From contig PTEX01000011.1 of NCBI GenBank assembly GCA_003342815.1, positions 3,554,928 to 3,618,927 of the forward strand: DNA of 64,000 nucleotides. The letters are read 5' to 3'. Position 1 is the first letter of the stretch. The number at the start of each line of letters is the position of its first letter. Under the pieces are notes generated by a model. That model had not been told where the DNA came from, did no database searches, and worked only from the letters and a program-made list of their open reading frames with translations. Below are positions 23,491 through 37,400 of this stretch, piece by piece. The DNA comes from Eudromia elegans. Lineage: Eukaryota > Chordata > Aves > Tinamiformes > Tinamidae. The position numbers and the translations under genes were made by a program.

Positions 23491-25269
23491 GTTTCTGAAG
23501 CATTTGGTTTTATTTGTAGTTACAGAGCTTCTGGTTTATTTATTTGAATGAATTTGCAGTATTAGCAGTGGTTATGCTTTTGCTTTTTTAGATAAATTCT
23601 GGTGACCAGTTGTTTCTGCTATGACCCTTTCACACATACAATGTCACTTCTGTTAGTGATGATCACGTTTGTCAGGTCTGCATCAAGGTGTCTGTTCAAG
23701 TGCTGATGCAGTTCAGTTTTTGTTACTTGATTGAAGATGTGCTGACAGCACAGAATGCTGAATTGTACAGGTTCTGCAGAGCAATATGGAGGGTTCAGTA
23801 TTTATGTGTCTTCACTTTTCATGAATGCTGCTGCTTAGGTCATTCCATCTGAATTCATCTAAACCGCCTTTCTCATCTAGATAATCTTACTAGTCCTGTT
23901 GATATATCATGATGAGGAAACTGTTACGTTTATACTCATCAAGAATATTTTATGTTGAATTTATAAGCCATTTATAATACATGAACCTGGTATCGATCTC
24001 TTGGCACCCCTAGATCTCAGTGCATTTTACAGTCCTCCCAACATAGTGATTTAGAATAGTTTAAACTTAAAGAGTGGGTGTACTTGTTTGCAAGAGATTA
24101 TTCTTTCAAGAAACACTGGATTCCTTTACTTCAAAAATGGGTGAAATATGTAGTAGTATGTTTGCTGTGACTTATTTTGTATTTTTTGCAGTATTCGTAA
24201 ATAATCAAGAAAGCTTTTCTCTTTTTTGTGAGTATTTAAGAATATTGCTGATGCCAATGGAAAACTGCAGTGTAACAGAAAAGCTTGTAATCGGTATTAA
24301 AAGTGTGATTAAAAAAATCTATATTCACTACTGTGGTCCTGATTGTAGCTGTACCTAATTATCACCTTCACGTGGGTATAGATATTTGCCAACTTCGGGT
24401 CGTTTTAGAATTACGTTAGTGGAAATAATTTTATTTTGATCATGTTCTGTGTACCTTATCATGCAAACTGAGAGCTGATCAGCCTAACCGTAGTGGAACA
24501 GTATGTTTTCCTACCATGCACATATTGCCTTTCTTGGATTTGTCTGGTACCTAAATATCATGTCAAGTGCTTTTTCTGCTGGTAGATAAATGCAGTGGGA
24601 CATTCAGCAGGCATAGAAAATTATCTTTGTTTGGAACTAAGACTTCATATTTGAGATGAAAGCAGAAATTTCCTCAAGCTTACCTTCTTAACAACTGTGA
24701 AGAGCCAGTTTATAAAGAACAATGAAGAACAAGTTATGGCCAAAAAATCTTATTTAAGTGAATAGATTCCAGGTAAATAAATCAAGAGTGAAGCATATAG
24801 AAATGTAGGGTTTGTTAAGTTCTGTGTAGAAAAGGCTTCTTTAATTGAACTGTTAAGCTACAGTTAACATGAACTAGGGGTCTTAAAGAGTTGCTTAATA
24901 TTTTATTTTGGGATGAATACACTTATAACTTGGTGTTGAGAGGATCAGTGTTTTCAGTACTTCAGACAGCCTCAAATTAGTTGGTTTAAAATGTTGATAG
25001 GTATTGAGGGTTTAGGGCTTTTTTTCCCTTTGCAGTGAGGGAATACAAAAATGAAAGATGTTAGCGAGAATCTGTCCATTTTCTGAGCAGGGAGAGCAAA
25101 ATCTGCTTACATTTGTATGCAAGTTGGTGAGCTAACTTTTTGTTTTTTTTTTTTTTTCTGCTGTGTGTTTAGGGTATGAGTGTACCTCTGTAAAGTCACA
25201 TGTGTGCTAAGGATAGTTTGTTACACTTTATGTAACTTAAATGGCATTTGAACATACAGAGATACTTGA
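23491..25269. other. Intergenic space between convergent TDRD12 and SLC7A9
   Basis: AT-rich sequence with scattered short ORFs (for example 24074-24358) that show no splice context or similarity I recognise. No RNA gene or clear repeat seen. Confidence 0.7.
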
Positions 25270-25738
25270 GAAGTTAAGCTTTTGTTTATTACCTTGTTAG
25301 ACTCTTTTTTTTCTGTCTCCTTCTGTCAAGTAGGCTTTTCAATTTTGCTTAATCCCCATTTCCTTGGTCTTTATTTGATTTACAACATCGGTTACGAGAG
25401 AGCAAAGTTCCTTTGTCTTTATGATTTTGTGTGGCCTCTTGCTGAACACAATGGACATCCTGAGAAGGTATTGGTGGTAAGTATCCTCATAATTCAAAAG
25501 TTTCTGGTGTTTTTTTATAAGTCATTTTAATGCAGAAAACAATGTACCTTGTTATCATAATAATAATTAAAAGGCTCTAGCACCCACTGTAATCTGGTAT
25601 ATGAATCTTCTCATATCTTGAATATATTCCAGATGCCAACTGTTGTAAAAATGGTGTCCACCAGGATGAACATACTAATTCAAAAGCATAAATGTTGAAA
25701 TTGAAACTTCTTCAACCAATATAGTATTTCATAACAAA
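25270..25738 (-). other. SLC7A9: SLC7A9 3' UTR with two candidate poly(A) signals
   Basis: After the TAG at 25739-25741 the minus strand carries AATAAA at 25370-25375 and again at 25285-25290. Either could end the transcript; I cannot choose between them from sequence alone. Confidence 0.55.
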
Positions 25739-28700
25739 CTAGTCAAAATACTCAGTAACTTCCTCTGCTGGAACAACTTCCAAAAGCATCTGAAGGTGCA
25801 TGGTGACAGGTTCTGAGAAGAAGAAGTTATTGTTAGAGACTTTATTTTATACTATTTTGGATTATTTTTCTAAATGAGAAAGTTAACGTACAGGATATTT
25901 TACTTTTCTGAAACTTTTATTTTTAAGAAAAATAATAATGAAAACTGTAAGAAAAAAGAGGCAGGTGAAAATTATACCAAGATCCAAGCTGTCAAATTCT
26001 TTTTTTTTTTTTCCTTGGTTTTGTACGCTACACTGCTTCAAATTCTTAACTGCACAGTATGTAAAAAGTGCAGGGGCTGCAGGAACAAGATGACAGTCAG
26101 GGTCATTAAAACTACTAATTCTGTTAGTTCTGTCTAGCCCCTCCTTTAACAGTATCTGTATCCTCTTAATTCCATGAAGAAATAGTTAAAATGTCTTTTA
26201 AGGTTATGCAGAATTGTTTTTATGAATAGTCACATTTTTATATTTTTCTTCTTTCGCTTCTCTCTGCAGCAGTGTGATCATTTTTTACCCTTAATGCTGT
26301 TAACATTCTCTTTATTAAAAAATGCTAACTTGAGTTGACAGCAGAGTACTTAGGGGCATAAAATATCTGCATGTCTGCTGGTCTTTAGGTTAGGGCAATG
26401 TTCTGAAATAAGAATTAGAAAGCTAACTCCAGAGGTTTAAATAATACTGTTAAATTCTTTTTATTGATGCTACTACAGTGCTCAGTGCTGTATTACTTCT
26501 CAAAAAAGCTTTGTAAAGCTTTTTTCCCCTTTTGTCAGATGTAAATACATTTTCAAAGGTCAGAAATAAAAGTCTTTACTGAAGCTTACTGTGTATTTCT
26601 TTTGTTGTCTGGAAAACTGCCTCCCTGCCCCTCATGCAGTTTGGATGGGATGGACCCATATGATGAGCTTTTATTAGACAAAGGACTGTTTCCTATCGCT
26701 TAGTAATATTCTGTTGAATCTGCAGGCTATCTACAGTATACTTACTTGATATTTTTTGAGCCCAGTGGAATTTAAAGTGAACAAAAAGTACATAAAATAT
26801 AAGTCCACTAAGTATAAATACGACACAGTATAAATATGCCCATTCAGGTGCACTGATGATTGGTGCCAGTACCAGTAAGAAGGAGACGAATGTCACTATG
26901 ACCGGAATGACAATGGGTATCTGCAAGAGAGAAAACATAAAAATTCTTAGCAAGTTCTTCAACTGTTTTTATTGATATGTGTGAAAGACATTCTTTAACA
27001 AAAGCTAACAGAAAGCTATTGTCATTACATTTCTTCTTTAAACATCTCTGGAATTAGATGACGCAATTGGAAGAAGTAGCAAGAATACGGATCCTGAGGC
27101 AAAATGAACATCACTTCGTCTGTACTGCAGATAGCAGAGTAACACTGTACAGGTGAGTGACTCCAGGGGCTGACTCGAATGCAGTAAACCCTGGGGGTTT
27201 TTTTGAGACACTTTTCAGTGTTAGTTCTCTGACTGCTGATTTCCAGACCGTAGAATCTGCACCTACATTTCTGCTTATGCTCTCTACAAGTAGAAAAACT
27301 GTCTGTCGCTTTCCCAGCCACCATCAGCCTGTGTGGATGCTCCAGTGAGAAACTTGAACAAAAAACAGAGCGTCCAATAAATGGTTAGGTTTCCTTTTTC
27401 CATTTCCCATTCATTTTTAATTCTAAAGGTACAGAGGAAGGTGTCTGCCTCATATGCCAAGTTTTAGGTTGAATGAATGCTTTACTATTTGTGGAACTAG
27501 AGGGAAAAAGTACATGCTGCACTTACCCTGATTGGTCTCTTGATTTCTCTTCGTGTAAACCTCATAACAATGAGTGCAAGTACAGTTAAGCCATAAAATA
27601 TCCAGACCGCAAAACTAAAATAGTTTATGAGAGTTTCGATGTCGGCAGGGATGATATAAATAATAGCAATGACCCCCTAAAATTAAAACAAATAATAGTA
27701 TAGCTGCTATAAAAGAAGGTTGAGCGTCACGGATATGGCTGTGAATGTATGTTTATAATGTTCCAGAATGTGATCTGTGGGCAGGTTTCACCTGTGTGTA
27801 GGGATGGATGTATGCTTACAGTGCTATGTGATCTATGCATGCTTTCATTCCAGAGCTTGGATGCGATCAAACTGTAGCATCTTTAAAGAAAGTACCTGCA
27901 TCCTGCTAAACATGTTTGTTGTAAGCCAAGCCACTAAGAGGTAGGGTGCACTAAGATTATTAATGATGTATTGCTCTGTTGACTATCTGCTGAACATAAG
28001 AGTGTTCATGCCTTAAGGAGGGGGAAGTTAAGGTCATTGTGTGCTGGGAGAGAAAATGACTTGAATTTTCCAGAACTGAAATTTTTTTTAATATCATTTA
28101 TCATTATTGTCTATCTTTACAATAAAGATAATTTCAGTTAATTCAGATTGATAATAATGATAAATGATATTAAAAAAACTATCAAAAGATTTTCTACATT
28201 TAGTTTAAAACAAATTTACCAAGGTAGGTGATTTAGTTTGTTTGTTATGAGAAATATAAATGCATTCTTACAAGGAAGGAATAATAAAGATAACTTTGAG
28301 TCACATCCTGTGGAATAAAAGTTTGTCCAGTATTAACAGTTTGTTTAATGTTTGTTTTATTGTCATGAATAGCCGGAAACTTTTATTTGCAAGTCCAATT
28401 CTGGACTTTGAGCTATATGTCTTAATTACATATTCTTCTTTCCTGATATATATTTAGCATTTTTTCTGTTTAGGTAATGATATATAGATGATAATCCTGC
28501 AGAGATATGGACAGTTCTATATCAGCACGGTGGTAAGCAATTGTGAAAAGCATGTATCACTCCAGATTTTTTGTTGTTGTTGACAATTTTCTATACTTAG
28601 AATGCATACTTACATAAAATATGATAGCAGGTGCTGGTGTTAAACGCTTAACACTAATGTAAGACAGCACCTTTAGCATGTGCCCTTCACGACCTGCTAC

Positions 28701-31700
28701 ATAAACAAGTCTGACAAAACAAAAACAAGGTAGTCTAGTTAGTGTGGTACTTAAAGTCTGGGTGCCATTACTTTAAAAGAAAAACAAAACAAACCTGAAA
28801 GGTAACTGTCCTCAAAATACTAAAATTTTCTGGTGTTTTATGTGGCTTTAGTTGACTAGAATTGCTCTTGTGTACATTGGGCTTGCTTTGGGGAACGCAT
28901 TGGGGTTTAAGGAACAGTATAGCAGTGAGCTTGAAAATAATTCTGGTTTTAGAATCATTAGTTTGTACATATCATTTCACTAAAAATACTTAGGAAAAAT
29001 GTATTTGCTTCTCTTTAAACTAGATATTTCCTTTTTAGTTTACTTCATATCAAAAAGCTACTTTAGCAGTCTTCTTTATTTCAGAATAGTAGTTGGAAAT
29101 GTTGGAACAGGTGATCTTAAAGAAATAGCTTCTCTTTCCAATTCTGATCTTGACCATTGGTCATATAATCATATTCTTATTGCTAAAAGCTACTATGGAG
29201 AGAGCCTGCTTCTACTACTTTGGAGAGACTCTAGCAGCACACACGGTCTGAGGTAGGAATCAAACCTGTTATTTGTTAACTCCTTTTCAAACCTCCATAG
29301 CCACTGCTTCCTTTTGAGGGATAAACCATATAGTTGAATTTGCAAGTTCTTTTTAACTAGGTGTTGTACATTTAGATCAGAGGAAAGTATAAAGCTGTGT
29401 AGAGGTAGGTAGGTATTTACTGCATGATCTTTTACCTGTGTCTTTAAAAAAAAAAAAAAAGTTAAAACTGTTTAGAAAGGGAACTTACCTGCCTGCAGTA
29501 AAACAGGTTCCATTGGCAGATCCCATTGTAGAAAAGGCAACAAAGAGAGGAACTATCCAGGAAGCTGGATAAAGGACTCTATCCCCAAATGTCTGGGATA
29601 TGGGATCAGAATGAGTTATATTTACTACTAATAGACATCCTTATTAATGCAGGAGCTTCTTTAAAATGAACATATAACTGCATAAGTAAATACTTCACTT
29701 TTTATCATTAAGTCTATTTACGTGTTGTGCATTTTGTTATCCGAAAGTACTCTGCCAAATGAACACCTGAGTTGATTCGTGCATCACTCTAGAGAAAAGT
29801 GGAATGTTGTTTTCTTAGTATTTAAGATGCAGCATGTGTTGAAACCATTGGAAGAGAGATTTTACTTGTGCTGTTGCTGGAGATAAGGCAATGCTCAGTC
29901 TTTTACTAGCTGATTTATTACAAAAGAAAGCTTACCACAGCAACTGCCTGGGACTGCAGGAGTTCTGTTGAAGTCATTACGGTGAAATAGGAAATGTTCA
30001 TCAGAATATAGCAAACTGTGACCAAGGGGATTCCAATAATTATAGATAGTGGAAGATTTCTAAAGAATGCAAAAGTAATACAATATCAGCATTGCTATTT
30101 CAGTGAGAGCTTTAGGGTAGTTAAAGAGGGTTCTTACTTTCTGTTCCCAATATGCTCTTTAGATATATTTACAGTTTTTATTGCAGAGCCAGGAAAATTG
30201 AGAACATAAAAAAGAAAAATTCACAAGAGATGCAACTAGCTCTTCCGTCTGCCAGTGCTGAAAGCTTGAGAGTAACCATTCCTTTAAAAGGTAAGGCAAG
30301 CATACTTGTATAAGAAAAATACATACTGCTTTCCTAAGTATTTTTACCTGTATGGGTTTTTAAGCTCTTCTGTGATGTAATTAAGTTGATTCCTAGAAGG
30401 AAAGAAATTATATTGTGTTATTAGGAGTCAGATGTTGAAATACCAATGTATTTTAAGCTGAGATTATTTCTGATGGTGGTGATGCTGTTACCTCTTCAGT
30501 TCTTTAAAAACAAAAGATTAGGTGAAGTCTCTGTTAAAATGACAGGGCTGAACTGTTTCTTTTCATCCAACTGTCAGCCACTTGATTTACTATATGACCT
30601 TTCTTTTCCTCTGCATTTGTAAATCAAAGTTTAGATGTATCTTATTTTTAGAAGTCTAAGATTTTGAAATAACATTGTCCTAGTGTTTAGATCAATCCTC
30701 TAGAATTGGCAGACATTTAAGTGAAATTCATAAGGTTGCCTTAAACTTTCAGTGTTTGAGTCCTCAAGCACCAGCACTAGCATGTCCATTGCCAGAACTT
30801 CAGCAAGTTTGCAAACACTTCACTGTAGTCCCATAACTTGTATTGTTTGTGGAACTTGTATAAAAACCTTTGAGTTATACCTATGAGAACGATGAATTTT
30901 GCCGACGTTTTTTGCTAGACTCTGTAGACCAGATTGAAACTGGGGTTTTTTTATTCTTTCAGTTCCTATAGCATGCATAGTAGTATTTAAAGTTCCATAG
31001 GTTAGTTTCTGAATTTCAGTGCCAGATAGATATTTCAATCAGCATCAGCTGTTTTTTTCTGTTTCCAGGATTCATTTAAGAGATCCTCAATAACAAGTCA
31101 GACTTTATTTTTTTCAAATCATATCTTTTTAGTACTACAGGGAGAGACTAAACTAGGTAAGATTGTTAAAGTGTTACTGATAACATTCAAAAAGATACGT
31201 TACCATCCATCATATGCCCAGAGTCCATTATAAAATGCCAGAGAGATAGAACTAATAGAAATTTTACTGTCCTTGAAAGAATCTTTAAAATTATCAGTTT
31301 TTCCTGCAAATAAAACAGACTGGTTATTGATCAGTGTTGAAATTATATTTTTCTTAACACTGGATGAAAAAAAAATTCCAACATCAATTTAATTTTTAAA
31401 AAGTCTTATTCTTAAAGACTGGTACTCATACTTTTTAATACTCTGATTATTGTTGAATTCCTATTGGACATACACACATACGTCTCTGTGCACATATAGA
31501 TAATGCTTTGTAACTTGAATTGTTTTTTTCCATCTCTGATCTTAAGAATTGAAAGCCCTTTGTAAAAGAAAATACAGTGGTGTTATTCCTAAATCTAGCC
31601 GTAAAACAGTGATAAATGAAGCACATTGTTGATGTGGCGTTCCTGTCAGTGGAAGATCTTTAAAGCACTCAGAGCAGAAACTGAAATAACTGTTGTAACG

Positions 31701-34363
31701 TAGTGTGTATTTAATTACCTTGTGCAAGAAGAACAATTCCACTTACAATAATGACTGTGACAATGATCATTTTAGCGGCTGTGAGGAAATTCTGAAGATA
31801 GCTTCCCAGCTTCACACTCAGTGAATTCACTATTGTAATTACCACTATAAGAAAGAAATGCACATTTCTCTCATTAGTTTGTCATAATTTAAACAAATAT
31901 GCATTTTAAATTTTTTCCTTACTTAACTGCACTACTTTTTGCTTCCAGTCTGCTTGTCAGTATTATTCATACAATATTTCTGCCATATTGAGTTTGGAGA
32001 ACTTGAAAAAGTAGTGAGGAAAAGTCTTTAGAAGAGATGCATGCTTTGAGAATAACATGAGAAGAAAAAAAAAGCATAGTTTTTTCGTATATACAGAAAT
32101 TACAGAAGTAACATCTCTACACCTGCAGTATTTTCTGCTGTATACAGATAAGCATTTATTATGTGTCTGTGTTATTCTTATTTAAATAAATACAGGCTAA
32201 GTACAGTTTTCAAATCTATGCTTTTCATGTGTTGCTGAGCTAGCTGTTATGGGGAGGAGTCACTGTGCTAGGAAGCTTTCTGGCGCTCTCACTGAAAGGT
32301 TACGTATTGATATTGTAATGATTAATTCACAGAAGTCCCATATATTGAAATGCATTTGCTGGTGGAACTAAACAGAAATTACCATGCAATTAGGGAACTT
32401 GTTCCTCCTTTTAAAGAAGTGTAAATCTTACCAATGGCAGCTGCTGCAAGGCATTTGATGACAACTTGAGGTGGATCACAGCCAGGGTAAAAAGGAGCTG
32501 ATGCATATTCCCCAAAGCTGAGACAAATGATTGCAAAAGAGCTGGGTTTTGTGACCAGTAAGCTTGTCCAAGAAAATAGGTATGCTGGAATTGGGCCGAA
32601 TGCCTCCATAAGGTAAGGATATTCTCCCCCGGATTTTGTAATCATTGTGCCAAGCTCAGCAAAGCAAAGTGCACCTGAACAACAAGAAACACAGTAATTA
32701 CTGATTTTTAGCTTATGCGCTTTGAAACCATGACTGCTTTGAACAGCTTTTTTAATAGGTGATATAAGTTAAGGACTGGTATACACTGTTTCATGAACAT
32801 GATCAATATTACTATTAGCACAAATAAAGTGGTAGAGCTGTGGTGAACAGCTTTGTGAGTTTGAGAAAGAAATACACTGAAATTATTAAGTTACAGGCCA
32901 AAATTTATTATTGTTTGTAATTTAAGACTTTAAAGCACAAATCCTGCAGGCTTTTTCTGTTCGCAAGTAGATACAAATAAATGCAATATTTAAGGGAGTG
33001 GTTACTTCTAGGATCTCTTTTCTAATTATCTGCTCTGTATAAGATATTATACTGTAAATGCTCTCCTTTGTTTTTTTTAAAAGAAACATTCAAATGGCAA
33101 CTGTGCTGACTGACGTAGCAGTTGTAAGCAGAAAAGAGGAAGAAAAAAAAGATATATTTTGATGCACGATAATCAAAGTTAAAAGTGTATGAAAGTCTGC
33201 CTGAAAGAGTGGTGGCATTTCTGAATTTATTACTGTAGCTGGCATCTTGTCAAGGTGCTGTGTACCTGACACGATGTGTAAAGAACTTCTTGTTTTATTT
33301 GCTGAAATAGTTTAAGAGGCTACTTAGCCGTAAATTTTCAGGTGCTAGAGCGGCTTGTATTTGAAAGGGTTTATGCAATTATATAGATAGAAAAACAGCA
33401 GAAGTCTAGCCCACCGCCAGCACATTTCATATTATTTTGCCATTGATTTAAGTGGAAATATATACTATTTGTTATGGTCAGCAGATGGAATAAGCAAAAC
33501 TAAATCTGATTTCTAAATTAAATGCTATTTACTATTCCAGAATTGAATTTCTTTTATAAATAGCATTATGTATTTAAAATTTTTGCTTAAGTGTTGCGTT
33601 GTGAGTGCATGATGGATTTGAGTCTAGGTACCATTATCCAATTTGTAAAATCAGAGTAATAATAAAAATGTTTAAAAACAAAAAAAACCAACTTAAACAT
33701 TCAAAGTCATTGTTGAATTTTTAAATTTACCTAATGTTGCAAGAACTCCACAGGCTGCCCAGATGGTTAAACAAGGACCCACAGTTCCAACATTGGCAAG
33801 TACTGATTTTGGAGAAATAAAGATACCTGAGCCAATAATTGTACCAACAATCATACAGATGCCACTGATCAGGCCCACCTTTAAATAAAAGGAGACATTT
33901 TGGTAATATGTAATAATAATTACTTTTGATTTAATATAATGACATTAGTTGTCATTACAGATTCTTTCACTTTTACACATATAACTTCCACTAATAAATT
34001 AAACTGCTCGTTTTCTTCCAGCATACATGTTTTATGACACTTGGACTTTACCTGCTTATTTAAACCATATAGCTTGATTAAACCATCTTTTGGATTCCAT
34101 GGATCCCAAAGGTAAGCTTGTACAATTGAAATCCCCTTCCATCAGTGCCAAATGGGACATAAGTGCAGTTTCTGTAAGACGATGAGTGTGCACAAACACC
34201 ACCCCTACTGCCTCCCTGCCCAGCCCCATGCACCCGTGGGAGAAAGGAAAAACTTTGCCTGTTTCTGTAGGTTCATGGCTTGGGATTCATTACTCTGGAC
34301 AGATTGTCCATCCTCTTCTCTGGTGTCCTTGCCTTTTCTTTTCCTCACGTTGTCTTCATCCAT
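25739..34363 (-). CDS. SLC7A9: SLC7A9, b0,+AT1 cystine/dibasic amino acid transporter light chain
   Basis: Twelve-membrane-segment amino acid exchanger that pairs with rBAT (SLC3A1) in the apical membrane of kidney and gut epithelium and takes up cystine and basic amino acids (established). Coding exons in transcript order: 34363-34259, 33878-33731, 32674-32432, 31844-31719, 31303-31204, 30392-30348, 30059-29936, 29592-29489, 28710-28614, 27676-27527, 26920-26746, 25812-25739. All phases agree; total 1491 bases, 496 residues (human 487). The GSGIF substrate motif of membrane segment 1 is at residues 51-55, and the cysteine that should bridge to rBAT is at about residue 150 in YPGCDPP. The start was chosen because [10 protein letters not shown] ... 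NLQKQ matches the charged mammalian N-terminus and joins VGLISG in frame; that first junction uses a GC donor. The last exon ([14 protein letters not shown]) is too short for an ORF scan. Confidence 0.95.
28083..28178. repeat. 29-bp inverted repeat in SLC7A9 intron 9
   Basis: Arms at 28083-28111 and 28150-28178 are reverse complements at 28 of 29 positions; the remaining pair would be a G-U wobble in the plus-strand transcript. The 38-base spacer contains a smaller ATCTTT/AAAGAT pairing. Arms are AT-rich and begin with seven T. No similarity to a named element is recognised. Confidence 0.85.
34257..34258 (-). other. SLC7A9: Non-canonical GC splice donor, SLC7A9 intron 1
   Basis: The exon ends AAACAG and the intron begins GCAAAG. 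Splicing here joins NLQKQ to VGLISG, the exact spacing seen in the mammalian protein (SLQKE then LGLISG). No GT donor nearby keeps this alignment. Confidence 0.75.
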
Positions 34364-34383
34364 TTGGGTTATTTGTTGAAATC

Positions 34384-34430
34384 TCTTAAAATAAAATAAA
34401 ATTAAAATAAAAATTAAAATTAAAATAGGC
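34384..34430. repeat. (AAAAT)n simple repeat just upstream of the SLC7A9 start
   Basis: Imperfect AAAATAAAATTAAAAT array about 20 bases upstream of the start codon on the minus strand. It is read through by the ORF that contains the first coding exon, which is why that ORF appears longer than the true N-terminus. Confidence 0.8.
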
Positions 34431-37400
34431 AAAATTTCAGCTATCTTATTTTGTTGGTGTTTTTAGAGATTTGCTAATATATATGGCCCATAAGGCTTAG
34501 TATTACCAGAAGGATGAAAGATGAATTGCAGAGGACCTGCATCTAACCTACTTACTTGAGGTTTAAACTGAAGAGGAGTGATCTCTGGTTTACTTCTTCA
34601 GTCAGACGTGTGTAGATATTCCTGATATGCACCTAGTAGCGATTCTCTGTATCAGGTTGCATTCACTGTAGAAAAACCCATGGGAATGAGCTAGGCTCGC
34701 CTACCAAGGCTGCTTTTAAAACGTTCAGGCACAAGGGGTCCAAACGGATCTAATCGTTCTCCCAGAAAACAGTTTGTTTCCTTAACCAGGGGACAATCTG
34801 ACTGATCTTGACTAAAGTAGACCTCATCTAAGTTCTTTGGAGATGCAAGTATCTGTTAGACCAAGTTTCATCTCCTGTAGCAGACTAATTAACAGCTCCT
34901 TGCAGCAGAGAAGGATATCACTCTTCCCAGTGTTGACTCAAGGTAAATCTCTACTCAGCTTTGCATTCTAATTCTAACTGGAATGCAAAAGACATTTGAA
35001 ATTTAAATTCAGACTTCTGAATTCTCTTTTTATCATCAGCGTGTTGCTGATTGTTTCCCACAATACTGGAATAAAATGCAACTTGAGATAGTGAGGGAAG
35101 TTGAATTTGATTCAGGTTAGTTCCCAGTTCCGAAGAGCTGATTCAATCACAAGCCTCCCCTCTCCTCAGACCTTGTTTTTATGTTTCCCAGAATCAGAAT
35201 AGTGAAGGTCCTTTTGCAGTTACAGAGACGTACTCTCAGGAATGCGTTGTGTTTAAGCAACTTAGGAAGCATTTAATAATTCTTATCTTTGGTATGGCAG
35301 TTTAAGTTAATAGGCCATTTACCTTATCTTTAGAAGTGTTTCGTCTATAAACACAATTGATTTATGTTTTAAATTAAAGAAGGAAAAATCCATTGTGATT
35401 CCAACTCCAATAGAAATTTGTGCGTGTAAGGAATGCAGGGCTTGGGTCACTGAATTCTGCTAAAGCTTGGTGCCCAGCTTCTCTCCCCAAAGTTTCCTGT
35501 TCAGAATGTCTTAATCATTATCTTTTAGCAATTCGTACTTTCACTTACCTTGCTTGTTTATTTTTGTTTGGTGCAAGTCAGGATCCAGGAATCTGGAGTA
35601 CAGTGTATTTCTTTATTTCTCCATCCAGATTAACCAGGCAGTTAGACAGTAAGACATGTCCATGTCTGAAGCCAGAATATGCAGAAGCAACTTAAGTACA
35701 GAGGTTATAAAAGGTAATTATTAAACCCATTCTCAGCCAAGAAGCTTTGAGATAGGCACCACAGGTAAACCAATAGTCCAATTAGTTTATCTTTAAAAAA
35801 AAAAAAACAAAAACTTTGTTCCATTTGTGAGAATGTTTATCCAGAAACTAAGTATTATGTTACATAGTGAGAGTGAACCGTAATTTGAAGAATTTATTCT
35901 GATTATTGTCACATTATTTCTCATTCAGAAACATTGTGGGAAGATAACCTTGAAGTAACTATTGCATTATTATGGGTGTGTTAAAGAAGCTGTCCAAATG
36001 TTAGTTGCATCCTATAGAAATACCTGGTTTGTTTTTACCTTAAGAATGTAGCAAAGTGTGGGCAGAAATTTTTTCTTTGTTTTACATTAACCTGAAAGCA
36101 GCTGAGTAGGCACGCTGTGTTCCCTATACTTGCAGTCCCAAATTATTTTTCATTTTTATAATGTGTAAAGTCTTGCTTTAGTAAAAAAAAAAGTCACCCT
36201 ATTTTTATAGCATTGTATATCTGTGTCTGTAGTGTTGTTATCCTGAGTGCTTCAGATTTCATTCATTCCTGGGAGTTATCTTTAAAATACTTAAATACGA
36301 ACCATAGCTTGAAAATTCCAGAGGCTCCCCTGCTCGGCAGAAGCACTTTGCTTGCTATCAGTACTCCCGTAGCATTCTAAACAGCCATAAAAAGCAAAAT
36401 CTTTCAACTTTCCTGAACTCATCATTGTGCAAAAAAAAAAAAAAAAGTAGTTGCCATCTGAATAATGGTTAGTCACAAGTTACAGATACGGATAAAGGAA
36501 AAGAGAATACACAGTGCTAAACTGATAGGCTTATTTAAAGCATACTAAAAAGTAAAATATTAAGCATTTTCCTTTTTCTCTGCCTCTTTGACAAGGGCTT
36601 TGGTAATTTTTTGTGTCAATTTTAGTGATTACATGTAAACTTGGTCAGAGAATCAGATAAATCAGCTATAGATATTTATAGAGTTTAGTATCATAAATGC
36701 TCTATATTTCTATTATACCTTATAGTCTCTAGGCCTGATAATTTTGAAAGTAGAAAGTTAGAATTTTGTGATCGCTCCTGTGATTTTGCTGAAATGTCAC
36801 AGGGGCTATTACAATAGCTAATAAGAAGAAAAGGTGGTGAAATGTATTACGACTTCTAAGGTAACTTTGGTGAAAAGATAATAGACTATGTTATCCTTAA
36901 TTCTGTACTAAGGAAAATTTTGCATAGGAATTCTCTTTAGATTAAGAACAAAAATATAAAATGTTTAGAGATGAGGGTTCATGTCATCTAGACAGCCTAT
37001 GGTAATTAGATGAGTCTTTTGAGTGTTCCTCTAAATATAGGTATTAGATCTCTGCCAGTGGCTTGACCTCAGCTAGCCTGTTTCCTTACAGAAAAGTGTA
37101 TTCATTTCTTGTCTAGTTTTGTTTTAGGGGTTAATCTTCTTGGGATGCTCTAAGCTTGTTAAGGGATTTGCACTTCTACCAGCAATCCATCCTTTCCTAA
37201 GCCACTTAAGCAAAAAGTAAACAATAAGTTCAAGGATTCCACTGCTGTGTTTTTGGTTGACAAGGGAAATCGTGTTGCACAGCTGTGGAAGAATTCTCTC
37301 CTCTCAAATATATAGGTAGAGATCAAGCAGTTCAAATTCCAAGGGGCTGCAGAAACAAACATTCTCTAAGTTGGTCCTGTCTAAGCAGTGCTGGTTTGAA

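Noticed and set aside
34053-34110. Candidate SLC7A9 N-terminal exon ending LNKQ with a GTAAAG donor
   Set aside because: Joins VGLISG in frame, but has no in-frame ATG and no good acceptor. The exon at 34259-34363 carries a start codon and a clear match to the mammalian N-terminus.
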